Assembly (NCBI GenBank): GCA_036787835.1
Contig: DAIQON010000002.1
Coordinates: 62,001 to 126,000, forward strand
Origin: DAIQON01 sp036787835
GTDB taxonomy: Bacteria; Patescibacteriota; Saccharimonadia; Saccharimonadales; UBA4665
DNA: 64,000 bases
Reading direction: 5' to 3'
This document shows, piece by piece, positions 34,962 through 44,591 of this stretch; position 1 is the first letter of the stretch, and every line of letters begins with the position of its first letter. Below the pieces are notes generated by a model that made no database searches, was not told where the DNA came from, and saw only the letters and a program-made list of their open reading frames with translations. The translations under genes and the position numbers were made by a program.

Positions 34962-36401
34962 TCAATCAAGTATTCGAACTTTAATAGTGTCGGTAGTACC
35001 AACTACGCCTGGATATTTGCCTGACGCGGTCACAACTATATCGCCCTTGTTTAGTACTTTGTTTTGTCTTAGCCAATCAGTTAATTTTGATGCGGCAAAT
35101 TTATTAACCGGGCGTACATAACTTTTTATTACATAAACTATTGCTAGCTGTTGGGCGACTCGTTCGTCACTGGTGACAGCAATAATTGGAATAGTCGAAC
35201 GTTTTGAGGCTATCTGGATTGCGGTGGCGCCTGATTTTGTCTCAGCAACCATTGCTTTTGCTTGAATTGAATCTGCTAAGCCAACAATAGCTTCACAAAT
35301 TGCTGATTGCCTAGATTGATCAGACATATCTGGGTATATTACCTTTTGCGGGCTATTATTCTCGGTATATAAAATCACTCGCTTCATAACTTTAACCGCT
35401 TCAATTGGATGGTTGCCACTAGCTGTTTCGTCACTCAGCATCAGACAGTCGGCTCCATCAACAACTGCAGTTGCAATGTCCGATACTTCAGCACGTGTAG
35501 GCTCGGTGGATGTAGTCATGCTAAACAGCATCTGAGTCGCTACGATGACTGGCTTTGACTGCTTTCTACATAGGCCAATTAATTGTCTTTGTATAGTAGG
35601 TACGGCTTCAGGTAATACTTCGTATGCAAGATCGCCTCTAGCAACCATGAGCAAGTCAGTCTCTTCAACTATCTCCTCCATGTTTTCAATTGCCTTTTTA
35701 GTCTCAAACTTTACGATAATCTTTGCGTGCATCCCAAGATTGCTCAACATCTTACGCATTTCTCTGACGTCCTCCGCAGACTGGACAAAACTTTGAGCCA
35801 CATAGTCTATGTCGTGAGAAGAGCCAAAGACTAAGTCAGCCTTATCTTTCGGAGTAATTACGTCGCCACCAAAGTCCGTGTCGGGGAGATTAATACCTTT
35901 TCGCTTTATTAAGATCCCATCGTTCTCTGCCTTTATAATTACTATACCCTTATCTACTGAGGTGATTGTTGTTCTGACTTTTCCGTCGAACAGAAATAGT
36001 TTCTCACCACGTTTCACTTTCTTACTCAAATCATACTGTACGGGAATCTGACCTTCAACTAGTACTTTAGGCCCGTAGACTAGAGCCAAGCTCTGTCCCT
36101 TCTTCACTTCGATCGCACCATCGAAATCTCCGAGTCTGATTTTAGGACCCTGGAGATCTTGGATAATAGCTACCGGCTTACCCAGCACTTTTGATGCTTT
36201 CCTGATCCAGCCAATCTGTTTAACTCGTTCTTCATGAGAGCCATGAGAAAAATTAAGTCTAAGACCATTAGCCCCGGCGGATATTAAGCTGAGGATAGCT
36301 TCGTAGCTATCGGTACTTGGCCCTATGGTAGCTATAATTTTGGTTCGTTTATAGGTGTCAAGCGACACTTTGGAAATATCTTCAGATTCTTTTTGGCTCA
36401 T
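34962..36401 (-). CDS. pyk: Pyruvate kinase
   Basis: 479 residues. Motifs: TKIIATIGPSTDSY, RLNFSHGSHEER, IQDLQGPKIRLG, VAQSFVQSAEDV, the MVARGDLAYEV substrate loop, and TQMLFSMTTSTEPTRAEVSDIATAV. The C-terminal allosteric domain (about 355-479) is present. It converts phosphoenolpyruvate and ADP to pyruvate and ATP, the last glycolytic step. A 295-bp leader region with two hairpins and a possible mini-gene lies upstream. Confidence 0.96.
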   Translation of the reverse strand: MSQKESEDISKVSLDTYKRTKIIATIGPSTDSYEAILSLISAGANGLRLNFSHGSHEERVKQIGWIRKASKVLGKPVAIIQDLQGPKIRLGDFDGAIEVKKGQSLALVYGPKVLVEGQIPVQYDLSKKVKRGEKLFLFDGKVRTTITSVDKGIVIIKAENDGILIKRKGINLPDTDFGGDVITPKDKADLVFGSSHDIDYVAQSFVQSAEDVREMRKMLSNLGMHAKIIVKFETKKAIENMEEIVEETDLLMVARGDLAYEVLPEAVPTIQRQLIGLCRKQSKPVIVATQMLFSMTTSTEPTRAEVSDIATAVVDGADCLMLSDETASGNHPIEAVKVMKRVILYTENNSPQKVIYPDMSDQSRQSAICEAIVGLADSIQAKAMVAETKSGATAIQIASKRSTIPIIAVTSDERVAQQLAIVYVIKSYVRPVNKFAASKLTDWLRQNKVLNKGDIVVTASGKYPGVVGTTDTIKVRILD

Positions 36402-36486
36402 TTTCCCACCATTTTTAGCATTAACGTTTAGTCTAATTCTACTGGATAGCTAGAGTAATATAAAGCTCTTACTAATATTTAACTTC

Positions 36487-36525
36487 TCAGTGAATAAAAT
36501 TATATAAACTTGCATCGCTTGACAC
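36487..36525 (-). CDS. Possible 12-codon leader peptide upstream of pyk
   Basis: A GTG start at 36525 is 8 bases after a perfect AAGGAGG (36534-36540), followed by codons for VSSDASLYNFIH and a TGA. The ribosome binding site abuts a bulged 11-bp stem-loop (about 36538-36566), and a second stem, GAAATGC/GCATTTC, lies just upstream. A leader peptide or translational attenuator is possible; the rest of the 36402-36696 gap shows no gene. Confidence 0.3.
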   Translation of the reverse strand: MSSDASLYNFIH

Positions 36526-36696
36526 TAGACTAACCTCCTTATTTCATTTGGTAATGAAATAATAAGTTTTTGGCATACTGAAATGCATTCATAAGCATTT
36601 CTAATTTATTAAACAATTGTTAATACGAAATATATACAAGAGGTAAATCGTTGTTTAAAGTGCTACTTTATTTTTCTTAATATCTTTTTAATATTA

Positions 36697-37806
36697 TTAA
36701 GAACCTGTGTATCCTCCCATAAACTGCAGAGCGGTAAATGTCCATAGAACCGTAGACACACATAGAATTAATGTGAGAATAGCTGGGTTCTTTTTAAATT
36801 TATCATAAATCATAAACTGTAGGGGAAATGCCATTAGAACATATCTATTAAAGCCGCCAAACTGGTGACCAATGAGCGGTATTGCTAAAAACATAAGACA
36901 ATATATTGAAAAACTTTTTCTGCGTTTCCACCAATATATTGAAGACACGACCAATAAGAACATAAATACTATATTGAAAAAGTTAATCTGTGAACTTAAC
37001 TCTGTATAAGCATGACTGAACCATCCGTGACTTTTTTGGGTTAGAATAAAACCAAGAGGTGAATTAAATTTATTGTATAGATATGTTGCGTAGCCGATTA
37101 TGCCTAACGAGCCTACTACAAGCGAGATTACTATACGTGAAAGCTTAACTTTTTCTTCACATAAAATCATTGCCGCCAGAATAACGACAAATACACCATT
37201 TAAATGAGTAGCGGTACATAAGAGCCCGAATAAACTAGTTAGTAAGTATTTTCTATTTAAGGCGTAGTAAATTGTCGCGAGTGCAAAAAGTGCAAATAAA
37301 CTTTCGGTATAGGCAGCTATTAGAAAAATTGCAGACGGAAATAGTAGAAAAAATAGTAGAGGTACTATCGTTGTCTTATTTGTTTTAATTGTAAAGATTT
37401 GCTTCAAAATCTTTACATAGAAATATACTGCCCCGACCAAGGCTACCCAAGAAACGAGGAGTGCACTAAGGAGTGGGTTGCCAACAAAAATATATACTAC
37501 ATGTACCAGGAATGGGTACAGTGGGAAAAAACTAGACATCTCGACCGTTTTATAGCCATGAGTTGCTATTGATATGTAGTCAGCTCCATCCCAGTTTGCA
37601 AGAAAAGATAACCTTGAGTTACCTATCGTTATATGGCCGATAGGGTTCGTGCTAAAGGGTACGACTTTGTTGTTATACCATCCAATAAATGTCCCTGAGA
37701 TTATTAAGGCCAGCGAAACTACTAAAGCAAAGATCGAGTCGTGCTTATTTAGGATTCTTTCAAACTTGCTTATTGCTATCTGTATTTTGTTTGGATCTTG
37801 TGACAT
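36697..37806 (-). CDS. PIG-V/Gpi18-like mannosyltransferase (GT-C membrane enzyme)
   Basis: 369 residues with about nine membrane segments. The first outside loop has the family motif LANWDGADYISIATHGY followed by FFPLYPFLVHV, containing the Asp-Gly-x-x-Tyr pattern of GPI mannosyltransferase II relatives (COG5542). Such enzymes use polyprenyl-phosphate sugars on the outer face of the membrane. Its neighbours are a flippase-like protein, another GT-C enzyme and a dolichol-phosphate-mannose synthase-like GT2, suggesting lipid-linked glycan synthesis. Confidence 0.8.
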   Translation of the reverse strand: MSQDPNKIQIAISKFERILNKHDSIFALVVSLALIISGTFIGWYNNKVVPFSTNPIGHITIGNSRLSFLANWDGADYISIATHGYKTVEMSSFFPLYPFLVHVVYIFVGNPLLSALLVSWVALVGAVYFYVKILKQIFTIKTNKTTIVPLLFFLLFPSAIFLIAAYTESLFALFALATIYYALNRKYLLTSLFGLLCTATHLNGVFVVILAAMILCEEKVKLSRIVISLVVGSLGIIGYATYLYNKFNSPLGFILTQKSHGWFSHAYTELSSQINFFNIVFMFLLVVSSIYWWKRRKSFSIYCLMFLAIPLIGHQFGGFNRYVLMAFPLQFMIYDKFKKNPAILTLILCVSTVLWTFTALQFMGGYTGS

Positions 37807-37936
37807 TACTAATAGTTTAACAATTTTCTTTTACAAAAATAACTCTAATTTTAGATTTTATATCTGTTTAATAATTATTAAACTTTGTGCATTTAAGTTT
37901 TTATTAAATATCTGAGTACTATACAATTTATTTACT

Positions 37937-38197
37937 ATGAGTAATTTTGATGAAGATTTCACGGAGTTGTATGCCTACTTTAGTAAGGAAATTAGCTCAA
38001 TAAATTCAAAGCTCGATAACTTTGTAACTAAGCAAGAATTCAATAAACTTTTTAACACTTTAGACGGTGTGTTAAAACATCACGAAACCTATTACCAAGA
38101 AATATTGGGGTTGGTCCATTCTCAAGAAGTTCACGAGTGTTGGATAGGCCAACTTGCTTCAAACACTAAAACTAAACTATCGCCTAAGATTATTTGA
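37937..38197 (+). CDS. Small coiled-coil hypothetical protein (86 aa)
   Basis: A soluble acidic protein. Residues 10-65 are amphipathic helix (LYAYFSKEISSINSKLDNFVTKQEFNKLFNTLD), with a heptad-like hydrophobic pattern. It sits alone on the plus strand and its stop codon overlaps the end of the convergent flippase-like gene by 8 bp. Its family is not recognised. Confidence 0.65.
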   Translation: MSNFDEDFTELYAYFSKEISSINSKLDNFVTKQEFNKLFNTLDGVLKHHETYYQEILGLVHSQEVHECWIGQLASNTKTKLSPKII

Positions 38198-39089
38198 TTC
38201 CAGACTCCGCTCCAGCCTGTTTAATATTATCGACACTAAGACGATCTTTAGCCTTAAAGGCCAGTATCAGCACCCCGAGACATAATAAAAAGATGACGAA
38301 GACAGATCTATCTATAACATTGGCGAGTACAATCGTTGAACTAGTTATATGATTTAGTTTTTCAGTAAGTATAAGGAATGTTTCCCTGACACCTATAGCA
38401 CCTGGTGTTAATCCAACGAATAATGCCAGATTGGCTGCCCCTGTGTAGGTTACAACCTGGTTAAAGTTAATATTGTGGTTTAAGTAATGAAGTTCACTGA
38501 AGTAAATAACAATCTGGACTACTGACTGTAATAAAGTGGCTAAAAATAGATATAGTAGTGGCTTCATTCTAAGATTTAGCTTCTCTTCTTTGTATCGTTT
38601 TAGATATATTCGTGACCCCAAAGCAATAATTCCAATAATTATTGCAGCTACCGATACGGTCATCCACCATGGCTTACTCCCAGCAAACACCAAGACGACG
38701 GAAATTAACCCATAGAATACATAGTAGATTACCGTTGCCAAAGTGTAGTCTAGTATCTTAAGCTTATACTTTTTATATAAATAGTAGCCCCTGAAAGCAG
38801 GACCGGCCTGTCCCGGAATAAAGAAATTAATAAACATTGAGTAGGCATTGAGTAAACCATTCTCGAATAAGCCTATTTTGAGTTTCGTCAGATTAAGTGT
38901 CGCTTTAAAGATGAGTATTAGCGCTGCAAACATGACTATATTTAGTAGGAATATTTCAGCTATAAGAATCGGAGATACGTGCCTTAAAGTGCTCAATAGA
39001 TTTTTATGTTTACTAAAGTAGTAGACGGCCGCTGTTAAAGTGGCTAAAATAAGGACTATATTAATGGTTTTTTTAGGAAGTTTAATCAT
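38190..39089 (-). CDS. Lysylphosphatidylglycerol synthase TM-domain (UPF0104) family protein
   Basis: 299 residues with eight or nine membrane segments. Signature parts of the family are present: FFIPGQAGPAFRGYYLYKKYKL and the late GLTPGAIGVRETFLIL motif. Members include the MprF flippase domain and archaeal AglD. The start at 39089 is chosen because hydrophobic sequence starts soon after; an in-frame start at 39137 would add 16 residues. A role in moving or modifying lipid-linked sugars fits the neighbours. Confidence 0.82.
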   Translation of the reverse strand: MIKLPKKTINIVLILATLTAAVYYFSKHKNLLSTLRHVSPILIAEIFLLNIVMFAALILIFKATLNLTKLKIGLFENGLLNAYSMFINFFIPGQAGPAFRGYYLYKKYKLKILDYTLATVIYYVFYGLISVVLVFAGSKPWWMTVSVAAIIIGIIALGSRIYLKRYKEEKLNLRMKPLLYLFLATLLQSVVQIVIYFSELHYLNHNINFNQVVTYTGAANLALFVGLTPGAIGVRETFLILTEKLNHITSSTIVLANVIDRSVFVIFLLCLGVLILAFKAKDRLSVDNIKQAGAESGIK

Positions 39090-39191
39090 GATGCTGTTAA
39101 TATCTATGCTCTTTCTCGGAAAATACGATACTTTCAATCATTTTAGTGTATTTTCAGCTAAACAAGGATAATTAATTATATAACTATTACT

Positions 39192-40724
39192 ATGAATCGA
39201 TTTGCTGATAATGTCCTTGCAACAATAAAAAGTAAAAGATTCTTTCAATTCGTTATTGGATTCTTTATCTTTGAGTCTGCCTGGATCGCCTTAACTGCAA
39301 GCTATCCCCAAGCATTTGATGAGAATTTCCATTTTGGGCTTATTCAAGTCTATTCTCATTATTGGCTCCCCTTCTTATCTCATCAGCCGGCTAATGCTAA
39401 TGCTTACGGTGCGGTTGCCAGAGACCCCTCATACTTATACCACTATTTGTTAAGTTTTCCGTACCGACTGATAGCCCATTTTGTTCATACGCAGTCTTAT
39501 CAAATAATTATCTTGCGCTTTTTAAATATTGCCTTATTTACTGCAGGCATAGTTTTATTTAAAAAAATCTTGAAAAAAGTGAAACTCTCGGAAGGGCTCG
39601 CTAACCTAATCCTGTTGCTATTCTGCTTAATCCCAATTGTGCCCCAACTGGCTGGTCAGATTAATTATGACAATATGCTATTCCCGCTTGTAGCGGTAGT
39701 CTGTTTGCTTACTTTCAAGGTCATTGATCAAGTAAAACGTCTGCGCTTGTCTTATTCGACAGTGATGCTTCTGTCGATAACCGCACTACTTACTAGTTTA
39801 GTAAAGTACGCATTCCTTCCTATCTTTTTAAGTATCGTAGTTTTTTTCACCTACTTTCTCCTGCGTCATTACCGGGCAAAGATTCCGGAACTAGTTAGAA
39901 GCTTTATAAAGGACTTTAAGCATAGATCTATATATATTAAAGTTGGCTTGATTGCTGCACTAATTATATGTCTTGGCATGTTTATGCAACGAGATGTAGT
40001 TAACTTGGTTGAGTATCATGCCATTGAGCCAAACTGTGCAAAGGTGCTAAGTGTTTCTCAATGTAGTTTTTATCCTCCTTGGGCAGCAGACTATAGCCGT
40101 CATCAACAGGTACTTGCGAACCAGGTTCCGGCAGCCTCAAAGAGCTTGCTGTTCTTCGCAAGTCAATGGGTTTACTGGATGTGGTATCGTCTATTCTTTG
40201 CCGTCAATGGTCCAAATAACAGTTATCAGAATTTCCCACCCTTACCGCTTCCTAGTGCGATCGCTCTCTTTATAGCGATCGCTGGAATTTTTGCTGTTAT
40301 TCGCTTTCACCGGGAACTGTTCAGGGCTAATCCTTATGCGGTTTTCATGTTGATGGCATCCCTACTCTATCTTATAGCTCTAGCGATTCAAGGCTATGCA
40401 ACTTACCAATTTACGGCAATTCTAGAAAACATGAATGGTAGATATCTACTTCCTGTCTTACTTCTAGTTATAGCTCTAGTAGGGAAGGCTTTTAGTATTG
40501 CACTCAAGAATTCGTCTACCGCAAAAGTGGCCTTGGCTTGTATAGCCATAATCTTCTTTATAGAAGGTGGTGGCATCATAACATTCATTAATCGAAGTAA
40601 TGAGAGTTGGGATTGGCAAAACACAAAGGTTATTAAGGTAAATAATGCCGCTCGTCATGTAACCTCTAAGGTTATAGTTAACGGTCGAAATTCGTATAAT
40701 ACACCGTATTGGTTCTTTAACTAA
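39192..40724 (+). CDS. GT39-like membrane glycosyltransferase (510 aa)
   Basis: About eleven membrane segments. An acidic pair in the first extracellular loop (PQAFDENFHFGLIQVYS) is positioned like the catalytic Asp-Glu of GT-C/GT39 enzymes, followed by HYLLSFPYRLI. The long second half contains further membrane helices and an extracytoplasmic loop with two cysteines (EPNCAKVLSVSQCSFYPP). Sugar donor and acceptor are unknown. It converges with the GT2 gene, overlapping by 4 bp. Confidence 0.72.
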   Translation: MNRFADNVLATIKSKRFFQFVIGFFIFESAWIALTASYPQAFDENFHFGLIQVYSHYWLPFLSHQPANANAYGAVARDPSYLYHYLLSFPYRLIAHFVHTQSYQIIILRFLNIALFTAGIVLFKKILKKVKLSEGLANLILLLFCLIPIVPQLAGQINYDNMLFPLVAVVCLLTFKVIDQVKRLRLSYSTVMLLSITALLTSLVKYAFLPIFLSIVVFFTYFLLRHYRAKIPELVRSFIKDFKHRSIYIKVGLIAALIICLGMFMQRDVVNLVEYHAIEPNCAKVLSVSQCSFYPPWAADYSRHQQVLANQVPAASKSLLFFASQWVYWMWYRLFFAVNGPNNSYQNFPPLPLPSAIALFIAIAGIFAVIRFHRELFRANPYAVFMLMASLLYLIALAIQGYATYQFTAILENMNGRYLLPVLLLVIALVGKAFSIALKNSSTAKVALACIAIIFFIEGGGIITFINRSNESWDWQNTKVIKVNNAARHVTSKVIVNGRNSYNTPYWFFN

Positions 40725-41677
40725 TCTTTGTGATACTTACTACGGTGAACTTCTTCTAGTATGTCGTCGAGTATTGCTCGGTTTATTCGTATTAAGTTAG
40801 CTATGATGCCAAGAGTTAACGACATAAAGGCACCAGTTATTAACACCGTGCCAAGGATTAATGACTGCAGGTGATGTGCACCATAAGCCGATGGGCTATT
40901 GTTCAGCACTAAGTAGGCATAGTGAATAAATGGAATCAAACCACTAATAAGCAAGGCTATGCCCAGAACGATAAAGAACACATAAGCTTTATACATCATG
41001 AAGGCATTGAATAGTGCTACTCCAGACTTTCGAACATGTTCCCAGGATGATTTAAATAGTCTTGATTCTCTAGTTTTGGGGTTGGTGTCGATCTTTATTG
41101 TGCCAATAGATAATCTCTTTTGACTAGCCTGAACTGTGGTCTCCATAGCAAAGTTAAAACGTCCAATTAGGTTAAATTTAATCGCTGCTTCTTTTGAATA
41201 GGCTCTAAATCCACTAGTAGCATCGGGGATATTCGTGCCGGCTACAAAATTAAGGACTGCTGTGCCAAACTTCTGGAGGAATTTTTTTGTAGGAGAAAAA
41301 TGTGTGATCTTATGGGTCTGACGATCGGCAATGACAATATCATACTCACCTTCAACTATAGGTCTCACCAAATCCGGGATTCTCTCTTGAGGATATTGAT
41401 TGTCACCATCTGTTAGAACTAATACGTCAGCACCCATATCAAGAGCGCCCCTGATTGCATCTCTAAGAGATAATGCTAAGCCTCGGTTCTTGGGGTGAAT
41501 GATAAAGTGCTTTACGCCTAGGCTTTTGGCGACTTCTACAGTTTTATCTGTTGAACCGTCGTCTATGACAAGTATCTCGATTTCATCGATACCTTTTATC
41601 TTTTTAGGTACCGTAGAAAGTGTCAGTGGAAGTGTTGTCTCTTCATTGAGACAAGGAATCATTATTACAAGTTTCAT
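40721..41677 (-). CDS. Family 2 glycosyltransferase, DPM1/GtrB-like
   Basis: 318 residues. The GT2 fold is seen in MIPCLNEETTLPLTL, VIDDGSTDKTVEVA and the metal-binding region VLTDGDNQYPQERI. Two C-terminal membrane segments (about 230-255 and 275-298) make it resemble GtrB or polyisoprenyl-phosphate sugar synthases. It is likely to load a lipid carrier used by the two GT-C enzymes nearby. It follows the SQD1-like gene by 28 bp. Confidence 0.88.
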   Translation of the reverse strand: MKLVIMIPCLNEETTLPLTLSTVPKKIKGIDEIEILVIDDGSTDKTVEVAKSLGVKHFIIHPKNRGLALSLRDAIRGALDMGADVLVLTDGDNQYPQERIPDLVRPIVEGEYDIVIADRQTHKITHFSPTKKFLQKFGTAVLNFVAGTNIPDATSGFRAYSKEAAIKFNLIGRFNFAMETTVQASQKRLSIGTIKIDTNPKTRESRLFKSSWEHVRKSGVALFNAFMMYKAYVFFIVLGIALLISGLIPFIHYAYLVLNNSPSAYGAHHLQSLILGTVLITGAFMSLTLGIIANLIRINRAILDDILEEVHRSKYHKD

Positions 41678-41705
41678 ATATAAAAAATACTCCGGCTGCT
41701 ATTGC

Positions 41706-42869
41706 TTAATTTCGCCATTTTGAGGATGGAATTATTGTCGCTTTATCTACACGATTGGCGTACTTTTCTGTAATATCTCTAACCTCTTCCATTAGTCCTT
41801 CAGACAAAGTTGTGGGCATTAGTCCTAGACTTAAAAACTGCTTATTTTCTACGACTAGATCATTCTCTACAGCTTCAACTCGTGGATTATCTAAATAATC
41901 TATTTTTGTCTTGGTCATTTTGGAGATTAGTTTAGCTAGATCTATTAATCTGCGCGACTCTGTGACCTGATTGAATATAGCCGGCCTGTCACCTTTTTTC
42001 GGCGGATTATTAATAGCTATCTCTATACATCTAGCGGTGTCTTGAATATGAATAAAGGCTCTTGTTTGACCGCCAGTTCCATAAACTGTCAGAGGATGAC
42101 CAACTGCTGATTGCATTAGAAAGCGATTTAAGACAGTGCCGTAGTCTCCATCATAGTCAAAACGATTAATTAAGCCGTCATGCCTCTTTGTTTGATCGGT
42201 CTGTGTCCCCCAAACAATTCCTTGGTGAAGATCGGTAATGCGTAGTTCATTGTTTTTGGCATAAAAACCAAAGATTAACTGATCAAGTGTTTTGGTCATG
42301 TGGTAGACCGATCCAGGATTAGCGGGATGTAAAATTTCTTTCTTAAGTGGTCCTTCTTTAGTGTCGATTGAGACGGTCACATAGCCTTCTGGAATTGGTG
42401 AACTACCAGCCCAGCCGTAACCATAAACACCCATTGTTCCTAGATGAACAACATGAACATCTAGTTTACTTTCAACGATTGCGTTTAGTAGGTTATGCGT
42501 GGCGTTAACATTGTTATTAACGGTGTAGTTCTTTGTTCTAGCCGATTTCATTGAATATGGTGCTGAGCGCTGCTCAGCGAAGTGGACAACAGCGCTTGGC
42601 TTAAATTTCTTAATAGCTTCTAGGAGGCTAAAAAAATCTTCAGCAATATCTATCTGTTCAAAGGTAATCGTCTTACCTGAGACTTTCTTCCAGATTTTTA
42701 GCCTATTTGGCATTGATTCAATTGGGGTAAGTGAAGAAGTAGATAGATCTACGTCTATTTTTCTTCGGCTGAGATTATCTATTATGTGAACGTCATGTCC
42801 GACATTAGAAAGATGCAAAGCCGTAGGCCACCCACAAAAGCCATCACCGCCGAATACAATTATTTTCAT
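41706..42869 (-). CDS. UDP-sulfoquinovose synthase-like (SQD1/Agl3) NAD-dependent epimerase
   Basis: 387 residues of the short-chain dehydrogenase fold. SQD1-specific segments are clear: GGDGFCGWPTALHLS, DNLSRRKIDVDL, FAEQRSAPYSMKS, VHLGTMGVYG (Thr), YHMTK (Tyr and Lys of the triad), RITDLHQGIVWGTQT, NRFDYDGDYGTVLNRF and AVGHPLTVYGTGGQTRAFI. SQD1 makes UDP-sulfoquinovose from UDP-glucose and sulfite; archaeal Agl3 feeds protein glycosylation. With the neighbouring glycosyltransferases it suggests a sulfonated surface glycan or glycolipid. A related epimerase of other specificity cannot be excluded. Confidence 0.85.
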   Translation of the reverse strand: MKIIVFGGDGFCGWPTALHLSNVGHDVHIIDNLSRRKIDVDLSTSSLTPIESMPNRLKIWKKVSGKTITFEQIDIAEDFFSLLEAIKKFKPSAVVHFAEQRSAPYSMKSARTKNYTVNNNVNATHNLLNAIVESKLDVHVVHLGTMGVYGYGWAGSSPIPEGYVTVSIDTKEGPLKKEILHPANPGSVYHMTKTLDQLIFGFYAKNNELRITDLHQGIVWGTQTDQTKRHDGLINRFDYDGDYGTVLNRFLMQSAVGHPLTVYGTGGQTRAFIHIQDTARCIEIAINNPPKKGDRPAIFNQVTESRRLIDLAKLISKMTKTKIDYLDNPRVEAVENDLVVENKQFLSLGLMPTTLSEGLMEEVRDITEKYANRVDKATIIPSSKWRN

Positions 42870-42932
42870 CGTTTATTAGATATGATTATATCAAAGATAC
42901 TTAAGAACTGCTGATAATATCTTTTATAGTAT

Positions 42933-43802
42933 TTACTTAATGAAGTCTAACCAGTTATCTATAGCTGAATTTATTTCACTACTTACGTCAATCAAGCTAT
43001 GGCCTGCGTCCTTTAACATGAATGTGCTTATATTGCCTTTGGTGTTTTGTTTTTTGAACCAAGCTTCGATTTCATTTGCTGGTCGATCGCCATACTCATC
43101 GTTCTCTGAAAATACTATTAAAAGTGGAGTTTTTACGGACAACAGTAGCTCAGGATTTACATCTGGCTGAGCATAAGGGAATATTTCCTCGACACTGTCT
43201 GCCGTATATAGGCCCAGAAATCGTTGTGCGTCTAAAAGGTCAGGCCAAACGTTTGGTAATAGCTCATGCTCCTGTCCGTTATCTACAAGTTGCTGAGCGT
43301 ACTTTACTGCCTTTAGTCGCTCTTGTTCGTCATCAAATGCTATGGTACATGAATAGTCGCTTATTGGGCATAGAAGTACGGCTCCACTAATATGATCCTG
43401 GGTTTCACTTAGATAATATACTGACTTTTGACAGCCAGTAGAGTGACCAACAAGATAAATATTTTGTACGCCGCTTGATTTAAGCAGATCAACTGCTCCC
43501 TGAATATCATCAACGCAGTCAGTAAATACTTCATGGGCCTCGCCAACTTATTCCGACTTATAGCTACCGTCTTCTTGAAGTTTATGTACTTTGCCGATTT
43601 TATCATGTCCTCGGTTATTAAAATAAAAGGCCATGGCCCGGTCGTTTACCAGGGGAGTTAAAATATCGTGATGCTAAAATGCTGAACTGGATAAACCGTG
43701 AATAAATATATAGCCAGTTTTGGCAATCATAGGCCCAAACCATAATCCGTTCAGTTGATATTTGTTAGGAGTATAGATCTCAACTACGGCACACTGATCC
43801 AT
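42933..43802 (-). pseudogene. Alpha/beta hydrolase broken by two in-frame stop codons
   Basis: A single frame of 290 codons from ATG at 43802 to TAA at 42933 is interrupted by TAG at 43674-43676 (codon 43) and TAA at 43548-43550 (codon 85), with no frameshift. The rest is intact: YIFIHGLSSSAF (oxyanion region), VGHSTGCQ (nucleophile Ser), FSENDEYGDRP (Asp) and DAGHSLID (His). The good preservation points to recent inactivation or sequencing error. The two pieces could not give an active enzyme unless the stops are read through. Confidence 0.85.
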
Positions 43803-43808
43803 ATTTTC

Positions 43809-44591
43809 CTAATTGGCATCTCGCTTTAAGAAAGAGAACCAGGCAATTAACCAAAATACTACTAGATATACGATAACTACAAGCGCTGAGCGTAGGGCAG
43901 ATAATTGATTAGCTCCAGGTTGAAGTATTCCATTATCGATGACAGCCGTCATCGCATTAAATGGCAAGTACTGTTGCTGATTTGTAGTTAATAGGAGACT
44001 AATAAGTGGCTCTATTGCTACTGGCAATAAGAACAGGGCTGCTATTGCCGCTACTAAGTTGCGGAAGAAGATTGCGAGTAATAGTCCTATCGTTGAGTAT
44101 GCCCATGAGTAGAAGAGAACCCTTACAAAGAACTGCTTGTAGAAAAATACCTGACCGGTGGTAGAAAGATGATGAACATGCATCCCAAGAACTGCTAAGC
44201 TTGGTGAAAGAATCTCTACAAATAGCGCAAACAAAATGGCAAAACCGGTGACCGCTAGGAATTTTGCAAGCAACGTCTTACTACGACTATTAGAAGCAGT
44301 TAAGGTATACATGATTGTGTTATATCTATACTCATGTGCCATCAATAGAACTGCAACTATTGAACAGAAGAGAATTGGCGGTGAAATACCACCACTTCTA
44401 GCAACTTCGCTAAAAATATAATAATGACTGTGATAATTTACAAAGAAATCACCGTGATGCTTAGCATTAGCCCTAAAGCCAACAATAAAGAAGTCGTAAA
44501 AAGCCATATATACTAAAGCCAAGCCTAGTAAGATATAAGTTGAGCGTACGCTAAATAATTTTCTTAGTTCCGACTTTAAGCTAGCACCCAT
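43809..44591 (-). CDS. ABC-2 type transporter permease
   Basis: 260 residues with six membrane segments and the typical start SLKSELRKLFSVRSTYILLG. It partners the ATPase gene directly upstream, with which it shares one base. ABC-2 exporters of this size pump out antibiotics, peptides or lipids; the substrate cannot be inferred. Confidence 0.88.
   Translation of the reverse strand: MGASLKSELRKLFSVRSTYILLGLALVYMAFYDFFIVGFRANAKHHGDFFVNYHSHYYIFSEVARSGGISPPILFCSIVAVLLMAHEYRYNTIMYTLTASNSRSKTLLAKFLAVTGFAILFALFVEILSPSLAVLGMHVHHLSTTGQVFFYKQFFVRVLFYSWAYSTIGLLLAIFFRNLVAAIAALFLLPVAIEPLISLLLTTNQQQYLPFNAMTAVIDNGILQPGANQLSALRSALVVIVYLVVFWLIAWFSFLKRDAN

Noticed and set aside
43548..43676. Alternative genetic code reading TAG/TAA as sense
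   Set aside because: Both codons end many intact genes in the window; recoding known in related phyla concerns TGA.
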